DNA of 64,000 nt, from positions 1 through 64,000 of the forward strand of contig CAKMNX010000025.1 of NCBI GenBank assembly GCA_927910745.1, read 5' to 3'. Made by a program: the position numbers and the translations under genes. Positions 1 through 8,844 of this stretch are shown piece after piece. This stretch comes from an uncultured Candidatus Saccharibacteria bacterium (GTDB taxonomy: Bacteria > Patescibacteriota > Saccharimonadia > Saccharimonadales > Saccharimonadaceae). Each line of letters opens with the position of its first letter. The stretch's first letter is position 1. Below the pieces are notes generated by a model that was not told the DNA's origin, did no database searches, and saw only the letters and a list, made by a program, of their open reading frames with translations.

Positions 1-1
1 C

Positions 2-739
2 GTTAAGGCTGGTAAGCAGAAGGCTGGTCGCAATAACACGGGTAAGATCACCGTCCGGCATCGCGGTGGTGGTGTCAAGCGGCACTACCGCTTGCTCGAC
101 CATCGCTTGGCCGCTGGCTTGACGCTGACGGTGGAGGAGATTGAGTACGATCCAAACCGCAGTGCCCGCATTGCCCGCGTGAAGGATCAGCACGGTCTCT
201 ACCACTACATCTTGGCTGATACTCAAATGACCAAGGGTAAGGTGCTCCAGACTGGTGCCGATGCGCCAATCGAGGCGAGTAACCGCATGCCACTGGCTAA
301 CATCCCGGTTGGTAGCCAGATCTACGCTATTGAGATCAACCACGGTAAGGGTGCTCAGATGGTGCGCAGCGCTGGTACGAAAGCGCAGCTCATGGCTAAA
401 GAAGACGGCTATGCCATGGTGCGGATGCCCAGTGGTGAGGTGCGTAAGTTCCGCCTTGAGTGCGAAGCCAGCATTGGTGTAGTGGGCAACGTCCAGCATC
501 AGAATGTTAAGCTTGGCTCGGCCGGTCGCCGTCGCCGTATGGGGTGGCGTCCAAGTGTCCATGGTAAGGCTATGAACCCAGCCGATCACCCAATGGGCGG
601 TGGTGAAGGCAAGACGGGTCCTGGCCGCATTCCGAAGACGCCATGGGGTAAGCCAGCAATTGGCTTCAAGACCCGCCGTCGCAAATCAACGAATAAGATG
701 ATTGTCCGCAGTCGTCACGAAGCTAAGAGGAAGAGGTAG
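2..739 (+). CDS. rplB: 50S ribosomal protein L2, 5'-truncated by the window edge
   Basis: This is the C-terminal part of universal ribosomal protein uL2, which binds 23S rRNA near the peptidyl-transferase centre. The open frame runs in from the left edge, so the true start lies outside the window. The first codons read through the family motif around RHRGGGVKR, and the conserved C-terminal motif HPMGGGEGK is present near 580-615, followed by a lysine/arginine-rich tail. It is the first gene of a tight S10/spc-type cluster; rpsS starts 3 bases after its stop. About 245 codons are visible, so only the N-terminal end is missing. The identification is secure. Confidence 0.97.
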   Translation, partial: VKAGKQKAGRNNTGKITVRHRGGGVKRHYRLLDHRLAAGLTLTVEEIEYDPNRSARIARVKDQHGLYHYILADTQMTKGKVLQTGADAPIEASNRMPLANIPVGSQIYAIEINHGKGAQMVRSAGTKAQLMAKEDGYAMVRMPSGEVRKFRLECEASIGVVGNVQHQNVKLGSAGRRRRMGWRPSVHGKAMNPADHPMGGGEGKTGPGRIPKTPWGKPAIGFKTRRRKSTNKMIVRSRHEAKRKR

Positions 740-742
740 TCT

Positions 743-1009
743 ATGAGTCGTTCACTCAAAAAAGGCCCATTCGTCGACGCGAAGCTTGCCAAAAAAGTGG
801 CAGCGCTGAAAGTTGGCGACCGCACCGTGATAAAGACCTGGGCCCGCAGTAGCACGATCACGCCAGAGATGGTGGGGTTCACCTTTGCAGTGCACAATGG
901 TCGGGTGCATGTGCCGGTGCTGATTACAGAAAACATGGTTGGCCACAAGCTCGGTGAGTTTAGCCCAACCCGTAAGTTCCGCAAGCACGGTGGAAAGGAT
1001 AAGAAGTAA
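743..1009 (+). CDS. rpsS: 30S ribosomal protein S19
   Basis: Encodes uS19 (88 residues, normal length), a head protein of the small subunit that contacts 16S rRNA with S13. The N-terminal motif [10 protein letters not shown] and the C-terminal [11 protein letters not shown] stretch are family hallmarks. It sits between rplB and rplV in the conserved order, and its TAA stop overlaps the rplV start (TAATG), which suggests translational coupling. No frame problem is seen. Confidence 0.97.
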   Translation: MSRSLKKGPFVDAKLAKKVAALKVGDRTVIKTWARSSTITPEMVGFTFAVHNGRVHVPVLITENMVGHKLGEFSPTRKFRKHGGKDKK

Positions 1010-1443
1010 TGGCCGCATCACAGACACAACAGGGGTCGAGCGATGCACCAGCCATCGTTCGGGCGCACATCAAGGGTATAGACCAGACCCCGCGCAAGGT
1101 AAGCATTGTTGCTAGCCTGGTGCGTGGCCGCAGTGTGGCCGATGCGCTGGTCATTCTTGATCACACCCCGCGCCGCGCCGCACTGCCTGTTAAGAAGGCA
1201 ATCGCCAGTGCCCAAGCCAATGCCATCAACAACCATGGCCTTGACCCACGCAGTTTGCATATCCACAGCCTTAGCGTGACTGCTGGTCCACGCCTGCGCC
1301 GCTACAAGCCAGCCAGCCGCGGCCGAGCTCAGCCATTCCAGAAGCGCTCGAGCCATATCTTGGTTGAGGTGAGTGGTGTGGAGAAGCAGGTCAAGAAGGC
1401 ACCCGCCAAAGCAACCGATACAGCCAAGAAAGGAGACAACTAA
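1009..1443 (+). CDS. rplV: 50S ribosomal protein L22
   Basis: Encodes uL22, which lines the exit tunnel of the large subunit. At 144 residues it is longer than the usual ~110 because of a short N-terminal extension (about 15 residues) and a lysine/alanine-rich C-terminal tail after the conserved core. The core shows the expected pattern near SVADALVILDHTPRRAA and the Arg-rich loop around GRAQPFQKRSSH. The start overlaps the rpsS stop, and the tail ends one base before the rpsC start. The tail sequence GAAAGGAGA just before the stop serves as the ribosome-binding site of rpsC. Confidence 0.95.
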   Translation: MAASQTQQGSSDAPAIVRAHIKGIDQTPRKVSIVASLVRGRSVADALVILDHTPRRAALPVKKAIASAQANAINNHGLDPRSLHIHSLSVTAGPRLRRYKPASRGRAQPFQKRSSHILVEVSGVEKQVKKAPAKATDTAKKGDN

Positions 1444-2085
1444 ATGGGCCAAAAAGTAAACCCAGTCAGTTTCCGCCTCCAAGTCCACAAAAACTGGAGC
1501 TCGCGTTGGTTTGGCCAAAACAAGCGCGACTTTGCGGCTTGGTTGGCAGAAGACATCAAAATCCGTGAGCTGATTGAAGCTCGCTATGCAAGCCGGCCAA
1601 CGATTGACCGGATCGAGATTGAGCGCAGCCCAAACCAGATTACCATCGCAATTCACACTGCCAAGGCTGGTGTGGTGATTGGCCGCGGTGGGGCTGGTGT
1701 GACGGAGCTCAAGCGACAGATCGAAAAGATCGCCAGCTTGCCAGTCCGTATCAATATTGAGGAAGTTCGTCGGCCAGAGCTCAGCGCCAAGCTAGTGTCG
1801 GAGAATATTGCTCGCCAGCTCGAGCGCCGCGCCAACTTCCGTCGTGCTGTCAAGATGGCTGCCCAGAACACTATGAATAGTGGTGCAAAGGGTATCCGTA
1901 TTGAGGTAGCCGGCCGGCTTAACAATGCCGAGATGGCGCGCCGCGAGAAGGTTATCGAGGGCTCGGTGCCACTGCACACCTTGCGTGCCGATATCGACTT
2001 CCACACTGCACGGGCCAACTGCCCTGGCGTGGGTATCGTCGGCGTCAAGGTCTGGATCTATAAGGGTGAAAGGAGTGCGAAGTAA
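1444..2085 (+). CDS. rpsC: 30S ribosomal protein S3
   Basis: Encodes uS3 (213 residues), at the mRNA entry site of the small subunit. The start [12 protein letters not shown], the KH-domain [10 protein letters not shown] motif (about residues 78-87) and the C-terminal [15 protein letters not shown] motif are all present. It is preceded by a clear Shine-Dalgarno sequence AAAGGAGA at about 1429-1437, encoded in the end of rplV. The stop overlaps the rplP start (TAATG). Length and order are normal. Confidence 0.97.
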   Translation: MGQKVNPVSFRLQVHKNWSSRWFGQNKRDFAAWLAEDIKIRELIEARYASRPTIDRIEIERSPNQITIAIHTAKAGVVIGRGGAGVTELKRQIEKIASLPVRINIEEVRRPELSAKLVSENIARQLERRANFRRAVKMAAQNTMNSGAKGIRIEVAGRLNNAEMARREKVIEGSVPLHTLRADIDFHTARANCPGVGIVGVKVWIYKGERSAK

Positions 2086-2498
2086 TGTTGCTACCAAAGA
2101 AAACAAAATTTCGCAAAGTCCGCATTGGTAAGAACCGAGGCAACGCCACACGGGGTAACTACATTGCCTTTGGTGACTATGGCCTGCAGAGCCTGAGCAA
2201 CGAGCGTATCACAAGCCGCCAGATCGAGGCAGCGCGCCAGGCAATGACCCGCTACGTCAAGCGTGGTGGTAAGATCTGGATCCGTATCTTCCCACATACC
2301 CCGGTGAGCCGCAAGCCACTGGGTCTGAAGATGGGTGGCGGCAAGGGTAACCCTGAGTTCTTTGTTGCGAAGGTCAAGAATGGCACTGTGATGTTTGAAA
2401 TGAAGGGTGTGCCAGAGGATGTCGCCCGCGAGGCAATGCGCCTGGCGAGCCACAAGCTCCCCGTCAAGACACGCTTTATTAAGAAAGAGGAGGCCTAG
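2085..2498 (+). CDS. rplP: 50S ribosomal protein L16
   Basis: Encodes uL16 (137 residues, normal), which binds near the A-site tRNA elbow. The family start [11 protein letters not shown] and the [15 protein letters not shown] segment are present. It is translationally coupled to rpsC by a TAATG overlap. A GAGGAGG stretch at its 3' end (about 2487-2493) supplies the Shine-Dalgarno sequence for rpmC. Confidence 0.97.
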   Translation: MLLPKKTKFRKVRIGKNRGNATRGNYIAFGDYGLQSLSNERITSRQIEAARQAMTRYVKRGGKIWIRIFPHTPVSRKPLGLKMGGGKGNPEFFVAKVKNGTVMFEMKGVPEDVAREAMRLASHKLPVKTRFIKKEEA

Positions 2499-2500
2499 CG

Positions 2501-2704
2501 ATGGCAGAGAATGCAGTCCCTGCAACAGAGGTCAAGAGCCTCGAGACGCTCCAGCAAGAGCTGGCCGCCAAGCGCGCCGATCTGCTTGAGGCCCAGCGTG
2601 GTCACCGGGCAGGTGAGCTCGCTAACCCGCGGATCCTTGGTGTGTATCGCCGAGAGATTGCGCAGATACTAACGGAAATTAATCAGCGGAAAGGAACAAA
2701 CTAA
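2501..2704 (+). CDS. rpmC: 50S ribosomal protein L29
   Basis: Encodes uL29 (67 residues), a small two-helix protein at the tunnel exit that helps dock SRP and trigger factor. It follows rplP and precedes rpsQ as usual. The helical pattern LETLQQELAAKRADL and the NPRILGVYRREIAQILT segment match the family. Its stop overlaps the rpsQ start (TAATG). Confidence 0.93.
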   Translation: MAENAVPATEVKSLETLQQELAAKRADLLEAQRGHRAGELANPRILGVYRREIAQILTEINQRKGTN

Positions 2705-2993
2705 TGGCCAAGACATTGACCGGCGTTGTTTCCTCGGCCGCGGGCAACAAGACCATCACGGTGACCGTGACCAGCCGCGAACACATCCTATTTACGGCAA
2801 GCAATACACCGTCACCCGTAAGTATGCTGCTCACGACGAGACAAACGATGCCAATGTTGGTGATACGGTGCGGGTCATCGAGACACGCCCGATCAGCAAG
2901 CGCAAAGCATTTCGGCTCGATGCCGTGCTCAAGCGCTCGCAGGGCTCGATTGAGCTCAAAAACGATGACGCAGGCGAAGAGGAGGCAGCATGA
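2704..2993 (+). CDS. rpsQ: 30S ribosomal protein S17, broken by a one-base deletion
   Basis: The first 26 codons ([17 protein letters not shown]...) are the N-terminus of uS17, but the reading frame then diverges. One base is missing at about 2782-2784. Shifting frame there restores the family motif HPIYGKQY and the downstream segment through [18 protein letters not shown], ending at the TGA at 2991-2993 that overlaps the rplN start (ATGA). The repaired protein is 96 residues, a normal S17 length plus an acidic tail. Read literally, the frame runs on to 3015 as unrelated residues. S17 is normally retained, so a sequencing error is the likeliest explanation. Confidence 0.9.
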
Positions 2994-3358
2994 TCCAGCA
3001 AGAATCTCGCCTTAAGGTAACAGACAACAGTGGTGCAAAGTCTATTCTCTGCATTCGCGTGCTGGGTGGTACTCGGCGTCGCTACGCCCGGGTGGGTGAT
3101 GTGATTGTCGCTAGCGTCAAAGACGCCAGCCCGACTGGCAACGTCAAGAAGAAGTCTATCGTTAAGGCAGTAGTGGTACGCACCCGCGACCAGATCCGCC
3201 GCAAAGATGGCAGCACTATCTGCTTCGACGACAACGCTGCTGTTATTATTAACGACGACAAGACACCCAAGGCAACTCGTGTCTTTGGCCCTGTGCCACG
3301 CGAATTGCGCGACCTTGGCTACAGCAAGATCATTAGCTTGGCACCGGAGGTACTCTAA
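2990..3358 (+). CDS. rplN: 50S ribosomal protein L14
   Basis: Encodes uL14 (122 residues, standard length), at the subunit interface. The N-terminal [17 protein letters not shown] and the C-terminal [12 protein letters not shown] region match the family; TR replaces AR in the latter. The start ATG overlaps the rpsQ stop (ATGA), so translation of the two is probably coupled. A GAGGAGG motif just upstream (about 2977-2985) is the ribosome-binding site. Confidence 0.97.
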   Translation: MIQQESRLKVTDNSGAKSILCIRVLGGTRRRYARVGDVIVASVKDASPTGNVKKKSIVKAVVVRTRDQIRRKDGSTICFDDNAAVIINDDKTPKATRVFGPVPRELRDLGYSKIISLAPEVL

Positions 3359-3681
3359 TGGCACAGCGCATCAAAAAAGACGATATCGTCAAGATCATCA
3401 GTGGTGACGACAAAGGCACGACGGGCAAAGTGCTGGCCGTTAACCCCGCTCAGCAGACTGCATTGGTCGAGGGTGTGGGGCTGCGACACCGCCATGTCAA
3501 GCCAAGCCAGCTCAACCCACGTGGTGGTACCAAGGAGATTCATGTGCCGGTACCACTGAGTAAGCTCGCTCTAGTCGTCGACGAAGCAGCTGGCACAACG
3601 AGCCGCATTGGCTATACTATTAATGCTGAAGGCGCTAAGGTACGCGTCGCTCGGCAACTGAACAACAAGGAGGTCAACTAA
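3358..3681 (+). CDS. rplX: 50S ribosomal protein L24
   Basis: Encodes uL24 (107 residues), an assembly initiator of the large subunit with an N-terminal KOW domain. The residues KKDDIVKIISGDDKGTTGKV form the KOW motif and the segment around NPRGGTKEIHVPVPLSK is typical. Its start overlaps the rplN stop (TAATG) and its own stop overlaps the rplE start. Confidence 0.96.
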   Translation: MAQRIKKDDIVKIISGDDKGTTGKVLAVNPAQQTALVEGVGLRHRHVKPSQLNPRGGTKEIHVPVPLSKLALVVDEAAGTTSRIGYTINAEGAKVRVARQLNNKEVN

Positions 3682-4262
3682 TGGCGAAGGCAACTGCATC
3701 CGCCGCTCCGACTCCTCGCTTGAAAGCCTTGTATCTGGATCAATATCGCAAGGAACTCCAGGCCGAATTAGCCTTGAGCAATGTGCACCAAGTGCCCAAG
3801 CTCGAGAAGATTGTGGTCAGCGCAGGAATCGGCAAGCACAAAGAAGACAAGCGCTACCACCAACTGGTACGCAACACCATTACCAAGATTACTGGCCAAG
3901 CGCCAGTCGATCGCTTGGCTAAGAAGTCGATCGCTGGCTTCAAGATCCGCGCTGGCATGGGTGCACCAATTGGCGTGAGTGTGACGCTGCGCGGCGCTCG
4001 GATGTACGAGTTCCTCGACCGGCTGGTCAATGTCAGCCTGCCGCGGGTGCGCGACTTCCACGGCGTGGGCAGCAAGTTCGACAAGGGTGGCAACTACAAC
4101 CTTGGCATCACCGACCAGAGTATTTTCCCCGAGCTCACCTTTGAGGAGACGCAGATCGTTCATGGCCTCCAGGTGACGATTGCCATCGAGCAGGGCAGCC
4201 CAGCTGCAAGCCGGGCACTGCTGGAGAAGTTTGGTTTGCCGTTTGAGAAGGAGGGGAAATAG
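3681..4262 (+). CDS. rplE: 50S ribosomal protein L5
   Basis: Encodes uL5 (193 residues), which binds 5S rRNA in the central protuberance. Family features include KLEKIVVSAGIGKHKED, the stretch around SIAGFKIRAGMGAPIG and the C-terminal region near GITDQSIFPEL. A short, low-complexity N-terminal extension (ATASAAPTPR) precedes the core. The preceding AAGGAGG in the end of rplX is the ribosome-binding site. It is followed 3 bases later by rpsN. Confidence 0.97.
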   Translation: MAKATASAAPTPRLKALYLDQYRKELQAELALSNVHQVPKLEKIVVSAGIGKHKEDKRYHQLVRNTITKITGQAPVDRLAKKSIAGFKIRAGMGAPIGVSVTLRGARMYEFLDRLVNVSLPRVRDFHGVGSKFDKGGNYNLGITDQSIFPELTFEETQIVHGLQVTIAIEQGSPAASRALLEKFGLPFEKEGK

Positions 4263-4265
4263 CGT

Positions 4266-4535
4266 ATGGCTAAGAAATCAATGATCGCACGCGATCGCAA
4301 ACGCCAAAAAATGATCGAGAAATTCGCCGCCAAGCGCGCTGAGCTCAAGGCGGCGGGCGACCTCGATGGCCTGCAAAAGCTGCCGCGCAACTCGAGCCCA
4401 ACCCGCTGGAAGAACCGCGACACCCTCAGTGGTCGGCCACGTGGCTATATGCGCCGCTTTGGCCTGAGCCGCATCAACTTCCGTGAGAAGGCATCGAAGG
4501 GCGAAATCCCAGGCATTACAAAGAGCAGTTGGTAA
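4266..4535 (+). CDS. rpsN: 30S ribosomal protein S14, cysteine-free form
   Basis: Encodes uS14 (89 residues). It is the long, zinc-free type: no cysteine is present, unlike the short zinc-ribbon form found in the spc operon of many Gram-positives. The conserved RNA-binding part is the C-terminal [20 protein letters not shown]. It lies in its normal place between rplE and rpsH. The choice of the cysteine-free form is consistent with the cysteine-free L31 encoded at 16105-16460. Confidence 0.95.
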   Translation: MAKKSMIARDRKRQKMIEKFAAKRAELKAAGDLDGLQKLPRNSSPTRWKNRDTLSGRPRGYMRRFGLSRINFREKASKGEIPGITKSSW

Positions 4536-4553
4536 CGGAAAGGAGATAGAGTT

Positions 4554-4955
4554 ATGAGTTTACAATCAACTGACCCAATCGCGGATCTCCTCACCCGAAT
4601 CCGCAATGCTGCGATGGTCGGCAAGACAGAAGTCCGTGTGCCCACCAGCAAGCTCAAGCAAGTTGTGGCCGAGCAATTGGTCAAGAATCACTACCTAGCA
4701 GATGCTACCGTCGAGGCTGGCAAGCCACGCGGTACATTGGTTGTCACCATCAACCGCGCTGGCGAGAGCCCAGCCTTTACCGAGCTGGCCCGGGTGTCTA
4801 AGCCAGGTCGCCGCGTGTACGTGGCTGCTGCCGACATCCCTAAGGTTAAGCAAGGCCGCGGCATCGTCCTCGTCAGCACCAGCAAGGGTGTCATGACTGG
4901 TGGCGAAGCAGCCAAGCACAAGCTTGGTGGCGAAGTGCTGATGAAGATCTACTAA
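4554..4955 (+). CDS. rpsH: 30S ribosomal protein S8
   Basis: Encodes uS8 (133 residues), a primary 16S rRNA binder and in other bacteria the translational repressor of the spc operon. The N-terminus (DPIADLLTRIRNA) and C-terminus (GIVLVSTSKGVMT...GGEVLMKIY) are canonical. A GAAAGGAGA ribosome-binding site lies just before the start. In most bacteria rplF follows directly; here a terminator and a 4.4 kb unrelated block intervene. Confidence 0.97.
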   Translation: MSLQSTDPIADLLTRIRNAAMVGKTEVRVPTSKLKQVVAEQLVKNHYLADATVEAGKPRGTLVVTINRAGESPAFTELARVSKPGRRVYVAAADIPKVKQGRGIVLVSTSKGVMTGGEAAKHKLGGEVLMKIY

Positions 4956-4977
4956 TCCGTACATAGCTAGTAAAACG

Positions 4978-5010
4978 AAAGCGCCGAGGAGCAGATCCTG
5001 GGCGCTTTTT
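4978..5010 (+). terminator. Intrinsic terminator after rpsH
   Basis: AAAGCGCC (4978-4985) can pair with GGCGCTTT (5001-5008), followed by further T residues. It closes the first half of the ribosomal cluster, so rplF downstream must be transcribed from its own promoter. Confidence 0.8.
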
Positions 5011-5111
5011 GTGATAGATAGCAACCGTCATGATAGATTCTCACGCTCCAGCAGATGAGAAGTGATGAGAGAGGCTGTGAGGTTTATAGCATCTCACGCT
5101 GATATCCCAAT

Positions 5112-5940
5112 TTAATAAGAGGGAGCAGCAGCTATCATCGCTGCTACCATACCAATGTACCCGAGAGGTAGGGGTGGTAGCACAATGAGTGCTGCACGTA
5201 GTAAGATGGGCACGTCCTTTCGCCTCACAGCAAAGTATAGAGCAAACAGCAGTACGTTTGCTACAGGTTGGAAATACGCTAGTCCAAGAATCAAGTCTTG
5301 AGTGCTTGAATTATGACGCGTAGCCCCCCATAAGTCCATCCAAAGGATGCGCGCCAGATAGCTTAACGAGAATGCTGAACACCATCACAGATACAACAAA
5401 TACACCAGCCGCCGCCCCAACTGCTTGCAGCCACGTCAAACGGTCGATGAACCGAGGGAGGGGGTCGATTGGTACGTTCTTCGCTACCTCAGTTTGAGGT
5501 TGCGGAGTGTCGTCTTGGGGTTGCTCCGCTGTGTTTTGGGAGGCTGCAAGTTTTAAGAGATCTCGCCTAACAGAGAAGTGTATAATGATAGCCAGCGCAC
5601 AGAGTGGAAATGTCACGAGGAAGGCCATAACTATAAGCATAAGCGCACCAACGATCGAGGTGATCGAGATAGGCGAATTATGATAGGGATGGAACGATTC
5701 GTGAATATAGCTTAGGCTGAATATTAAGCCGTACTCAATCACTATTGCTGATACATAGATACCACCTAGCCAGGCTATCAATTTTGGCCACGTCATGCGA
5801 TCAAAACACGAACGGCGTGGTAGCTGCGTCGAGCTGTTTTGCGGATGTGCTGTCTCATGCTGAGGGTGTGGCGCGTCATCGTGACGCTGCGATATAGCAT
5901 CTTGAGATGGTGGTGGCGTTTGTGAAGAATCCTTATCCAT
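5112..5940 (-). CDS. Four-helix membrane protein made of two repeated units, frame broken at a G6 run
   Basis: No family was recognised. The product (275 residues when repaired) has a proline/glutamine-rich N-terminal 45 residues and then two copies of one unit: an (F/I)DR(M/L)TW motif, a membrane helix, a loop, a second helix and a basic exit (FSVRRDLLKL in copy 1, FAVRRKDVPIL in copy 2). The frame is interrupted inside copy 2 at a run of six C on the plus strand (5324-5329). With five, the frame joins and copy 2 matches copy 1 over its whole length. Read literally there are two overlapping frames, 5311-5940 and 5112-5339. It lies on the opposite strand inside the split spc operon. Confidence 0.7.
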
Positions 5941-6150
5941 AGCAACATCATAGCATATGATGGTACCATTTTCGATTTATTTCAATAAGCTTGCAAGGCT
6001 ATCTCTTGGCAGGGTTTGTAGGGTAATAGGAATAAGGACTGTTGAGGGTTAGAGGCTCATAACGCAGCACGCGGGGTGCTCTTCCTGTGGTGGAGGGTAC
6101 ATTTGTATGGTTGTGTGGATTTGGGAGCTGTGGATACAATATGTAATCAG

Positions 6151-6178
6151 TTGACATTAGGCGAAATAGAGAGTATGG
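6151..6178 (+). promoter_or_regulatory. Promoter for the gene at 6217
   Basis: A perfect TTGACA (6151-6156) is followed after 16 bases by TATGGT (6173-6178). Transcription would start near 6185, leaving a leader of about 30 bases before the ATG at 6217. The upstream stretch 5941-6150 holds no recognisable gene. Confidence 0.5.
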
Positions 6179-6216
6179 TATAGACCAATAGTGAATAATA
6201 CAGATGTAGGCGCATT

Positions 6217-7743
6217 ATGACACATGAGATACCAATCCCAGGTAGACTACAAGAGCCAAAAGATCCATATACACCAAAGCCACCAAGTGATTTTCAGCAG
6301 ATATTCAAGGCATTGAAGGATTGTGTAGCAGATGACCCATCGCATTATAACACTGCACTTGCTCAGCTCGACAACCTTGATTTTGCAGACAATGCAACAG
6401 CAAAACAAACGTACCAATGGAAACTCTCTGCACTGATTGCAGAGCAAAGTGAAGTGGCCGATCCAGCGGTGGTTGACCAAGCGCGAACAACAATGAGGAC
6501 AGTGTTGGACGACTGGTTTGATGGTCATACGTCGTCGCATCCAGACGTGCTACTCTACCAAGAGCAGCTGGGATTTGTCTTGCCAACGAAGGAGGATTTT
6601 GCTGAGTTTATACGTAACCACCCGCAGATCGGTGAGGACCAATGGCAACTGAATGATATATTTACTTCGTGGCGAGATGCATATTGCGATATGCGCTTGC
6701 GACAGGCCGATGCAGAAGTATTCCCGGCTGGCCGAGAGCTTGCTCGTGCACTCCGGGTAGCTGGGGTGGATCGTATCGATTTTGCTGAACAATGGCAGGC
6801 GAAAGACGGTATCGCAGAGGCGATTGGTGCCGCAAAGAGTAATACAGATGAGCAAGCTCGGCAGCTTGATACATTCCGTCGGCAGGATATGGAACAAAGC
6901 GTGTTATGTCGCCAGTGCTTCTTATACGATAACCTTGAGAAGCTTGCGGCTGATTTACGTCAGTTCTATATGCCATTTGGTAGCGAGATGGACGAGGAAG
7001 TTCTGCAGCGGGTCATTCTTGATCCACTAAAAAGACATAGTATTCCAGAGCTTGCAGTCCGACAGTATGAGCAATTTCGGCAAACAAATGGCTATGAAGA
7101 CGAGTGCCCCTGGCTAGAAGAAATTAAGTGCTGGAGCGTGATTAAAGCTGGTACGCATGAAGACGATAACTATATCTATCAGGTAGAATTATCCTCTCAG
7201 GCGGGTACTGATCGATTTGCTGTCTATTGTGACAAATCAAGCACTGGTGGCGATGTAGCGCGCATCAGTCTGAAGCCGATGCTTATACCATATGAAGAAT
7301 TGCGCCTGATGACTCATATAAATGACCCTCTCACCCAGGACGAGTTTGACCAAATGCGGCAGCAAGCAGAGCGCAATGGCATTGAGCCAACTGAGTTCAC
7401 TTACGACACTGAGGTTACCAGAAAGAGCATAACACAGTGGTCATTTCCTGAGGCGACACACACGGAGCTGATGGAGATCCTCCGAACCTATGGTGTAGAA
7501 GTAGACTATATTACAAGTGGGCGAGGTTCTGAGCTACAGAGAAACTTTGGTTTTGCGCTCGTACGAGAAGTGAGAGAGGCCTTGCATAGTGAAGCAGACG
7601 ATGGAGAAGGCAACAATAATGTAACAACGACATATCGTATAAAGATGCCAGAGAAGTATAGCCTTGAAATCGCCAACCCATCCGAAGATACTGTCGCCAA
7701 GATAGGGGCGTTGCGCCGGCTCATATCTCGGCGGAGTTTGTAA
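6217..7743 (+). CDS. Protein of unknown function (508 residues)
   Basis: Not recognised. The product is acidic, soluble, largely helical-looking, and lacks a signal peptide or membrane helix. The N-terminal ~20 residues are proline-rich. Several Trp/Asp-rich patches occur in the N-terminal half, and a more beta-like C-terminal region (about residues 310-500) contains the segments YIYQVELSSQAG and TYRIKMPEKYSLEIA. The codon pattern is that of a real gene, although somewhat more A/T-rich than the ribosomal genes next to it. It lies in the block that separates rpsH from rplF, has its own promoter and shares no obvious motif with its neighbours. It is probably lineage-specific. Confidence 0.75.
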   Translation: MTHEIPIPGRLQEPKDPYTPKPPSDFQQIFKALKDCVADDPSHYNTALAQLDNLDFADNATAKQTYQWKLSALIAEQSEVADPAVVDQARTTMRTVLDDWFDGHTSSHPDVLLYQEQLGFVLPTKEDFAEFIRNHPQIGEDQWQLNDIFTSWRDAYCDMRLRQADAEVFPAGRELARALRVAGVDRIDFAEQWQAKDGIAEAIGAAKSNTDEQARQLDTFRRQDMEQSVLCRQCFLYDNLEKLAADLRQFYMPFGSEMDEEVLQRVILDPLKRHSIPELAVRQYEQFRQTNGYEDECPWLEEIKCWSVIKAGTHEDDNYIYQVELSSQAGTDRFAVYCDKSSTGGDVARISLKPMLIPYEELRLMTHINDPLTQDEFDQMRQQAERNGIEPTEFTYDTEVTRKSITQWSFPEATHTELMEILRTYGVEVDYITSGRGSELQRNFGFALVREVREALHSEADDGEGNNNVTTTYRIKMPEKYSLEIANPSEDTVAKIGALRRLISRRSL

Positions 7744-7871
7744 CAAACCCTCAACCTTGCTTTTCCATCAAAAATACCGCATACTAATGCACAAGCACTC
7801 AGAACGAAAGTAAAAAACGAAGCGAAGTATCACCAGTATCATCCTGCGAAGTAACGTCATATAAAGACCAG

Positions 7872-8749
7872 TTGACCGATGCGTTGTGGTATCGTGCAAG
7901 CCAGCGGGCTGTGGAGCTGCTGAGTACGCATGATCTGCAGCGTGCCGGCCTCAGGTGGCCGACGCCGCTTGAGACGTTGCCGATTACTCTGCCACTGCGG
8001 AGCCGAATGCACTATGATAATGCGGTTGACTCGGTGGCGCATGTGCCAATTGCTCAGATGAGTCATGAGCAACTGGCAGGGTACTGCGTGCCAGATAAGA
8101 TCGGGACGGTGATGGCGCGTGGTGCTGCTTTGCTGCCTGAGCTTGTGCCACAGGCTCAATATGATGTAGTGCGGCAGCGCCTCTTCGAGACGATGGCGCA
8201 GTCGAGCTCGCCCAAGCAGTGGCAGCAGGCTGATAGACGCAACCGCCAGCAGTACAAGACCGACCAACCACTGATCGAGCAGGGCGATATGATCCACGCT
8301 ATGCAGCCGGCCCATGTGGCTGAGGCACTGGTGCTTGGCTTGCGCTGCAGCGAAGTTACTCACCGGCAGGGGCTTGATCCGGTTTTTCCGCTGACGGTGA
8401 GCTTCTTCGCCGCTCGCCACACGGTGCAGCCTGGGAGCGATATACCACTACCTCGCAATGACCCCTACGGCCTCGTCAATCTCATTGTGGCCCAGCCAGA
8501 GCCTGGGCAGGTGTATCTATCACGCGAGCATACTCAGCAATACCAGAGCTTCGCGAGTATGGCGACAACAGAGGTCAAGAGTATTGTGATTCACGATCGG
8601 AGCACAGACTGGACGGAGGAAGAAGTTGCCGATGCAATCAAGCATATGCGGCAGATCATTCCCCAGAGTGGCCCTACATCCCGCTCTACCAGCAATTGAC
8701 GGGCCAGCTCCTCTTGACGCCTGAGCAGTTTGATGCTGCTCGAGGGTAG
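7872..8749 (+). CDS. Protein of unknown function, frame broken near the 3' end
   Basis: Not recognised (292 residues when repaired). The first possible start in frame is a TTG at 7872. The frame is open further upstream to a stop at 7785, with coding-like composition but no start codon, so the N-terminus is uncertain. Read literally the frame ends at 8699 with a serine/arginine-rich tail. Adding one base near 8667 gives a continuation with a natural look (WPYIPLYQQL...LLLTPEQFDAARG) ending at the TAG 8747-8749. A Trp/Arg-rich first part is followed by a region predicted to be beta-rich (FPLTVSFFAARH, GLVNLIVAQPEPGQVYL). It is a soluble protein in the accessory block. Confidence 0.6.
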
Positions 8750-8758
8750 GTGTATAAT
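8729..8758 (+). promoter_or_regulatory. Promoter upstream of the micro-ORF and small membrane protein
   Basis: TTGATG (8729-8734) and a perfect TATAAT (8753-8758) are separated by 18 bases. The -35 element lies inside the end of the preceding gene. The transcript would begin near 8765 and carries a strong AAGGAGG at 8783-8789. Confidence 0.55.
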
Positions 8759-8796
8759 CTAAAGAAGAGAACCAATATGCAGTAAGGAGGTTGCTC

Positions 8797-8844
8797 ATGA
8801 CGACACAGACGATGTATTCTCGCGATAGGGGAACGCTATGCTAA
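8797..8844 (+). CDS. Possible 15-residue leader peptide overlapping the next start
   Basis: An ATG at 8797 follows the best Shine-Dalgarno sequence of the area (AAGGAGG, 7 bases away) but opens only 15 codons (MTTQTMYSRDRGTLC). Its stop overlaps the ATG at 8838 (sequence ATGCTAA). Either it is a leader peptide coupling translation of the membrane protein, or the true gene begins here and a base is missing. It is too short to judge by codon use. Confidence 0.35.
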   Translation: MTTQTMYSRDRGTLC

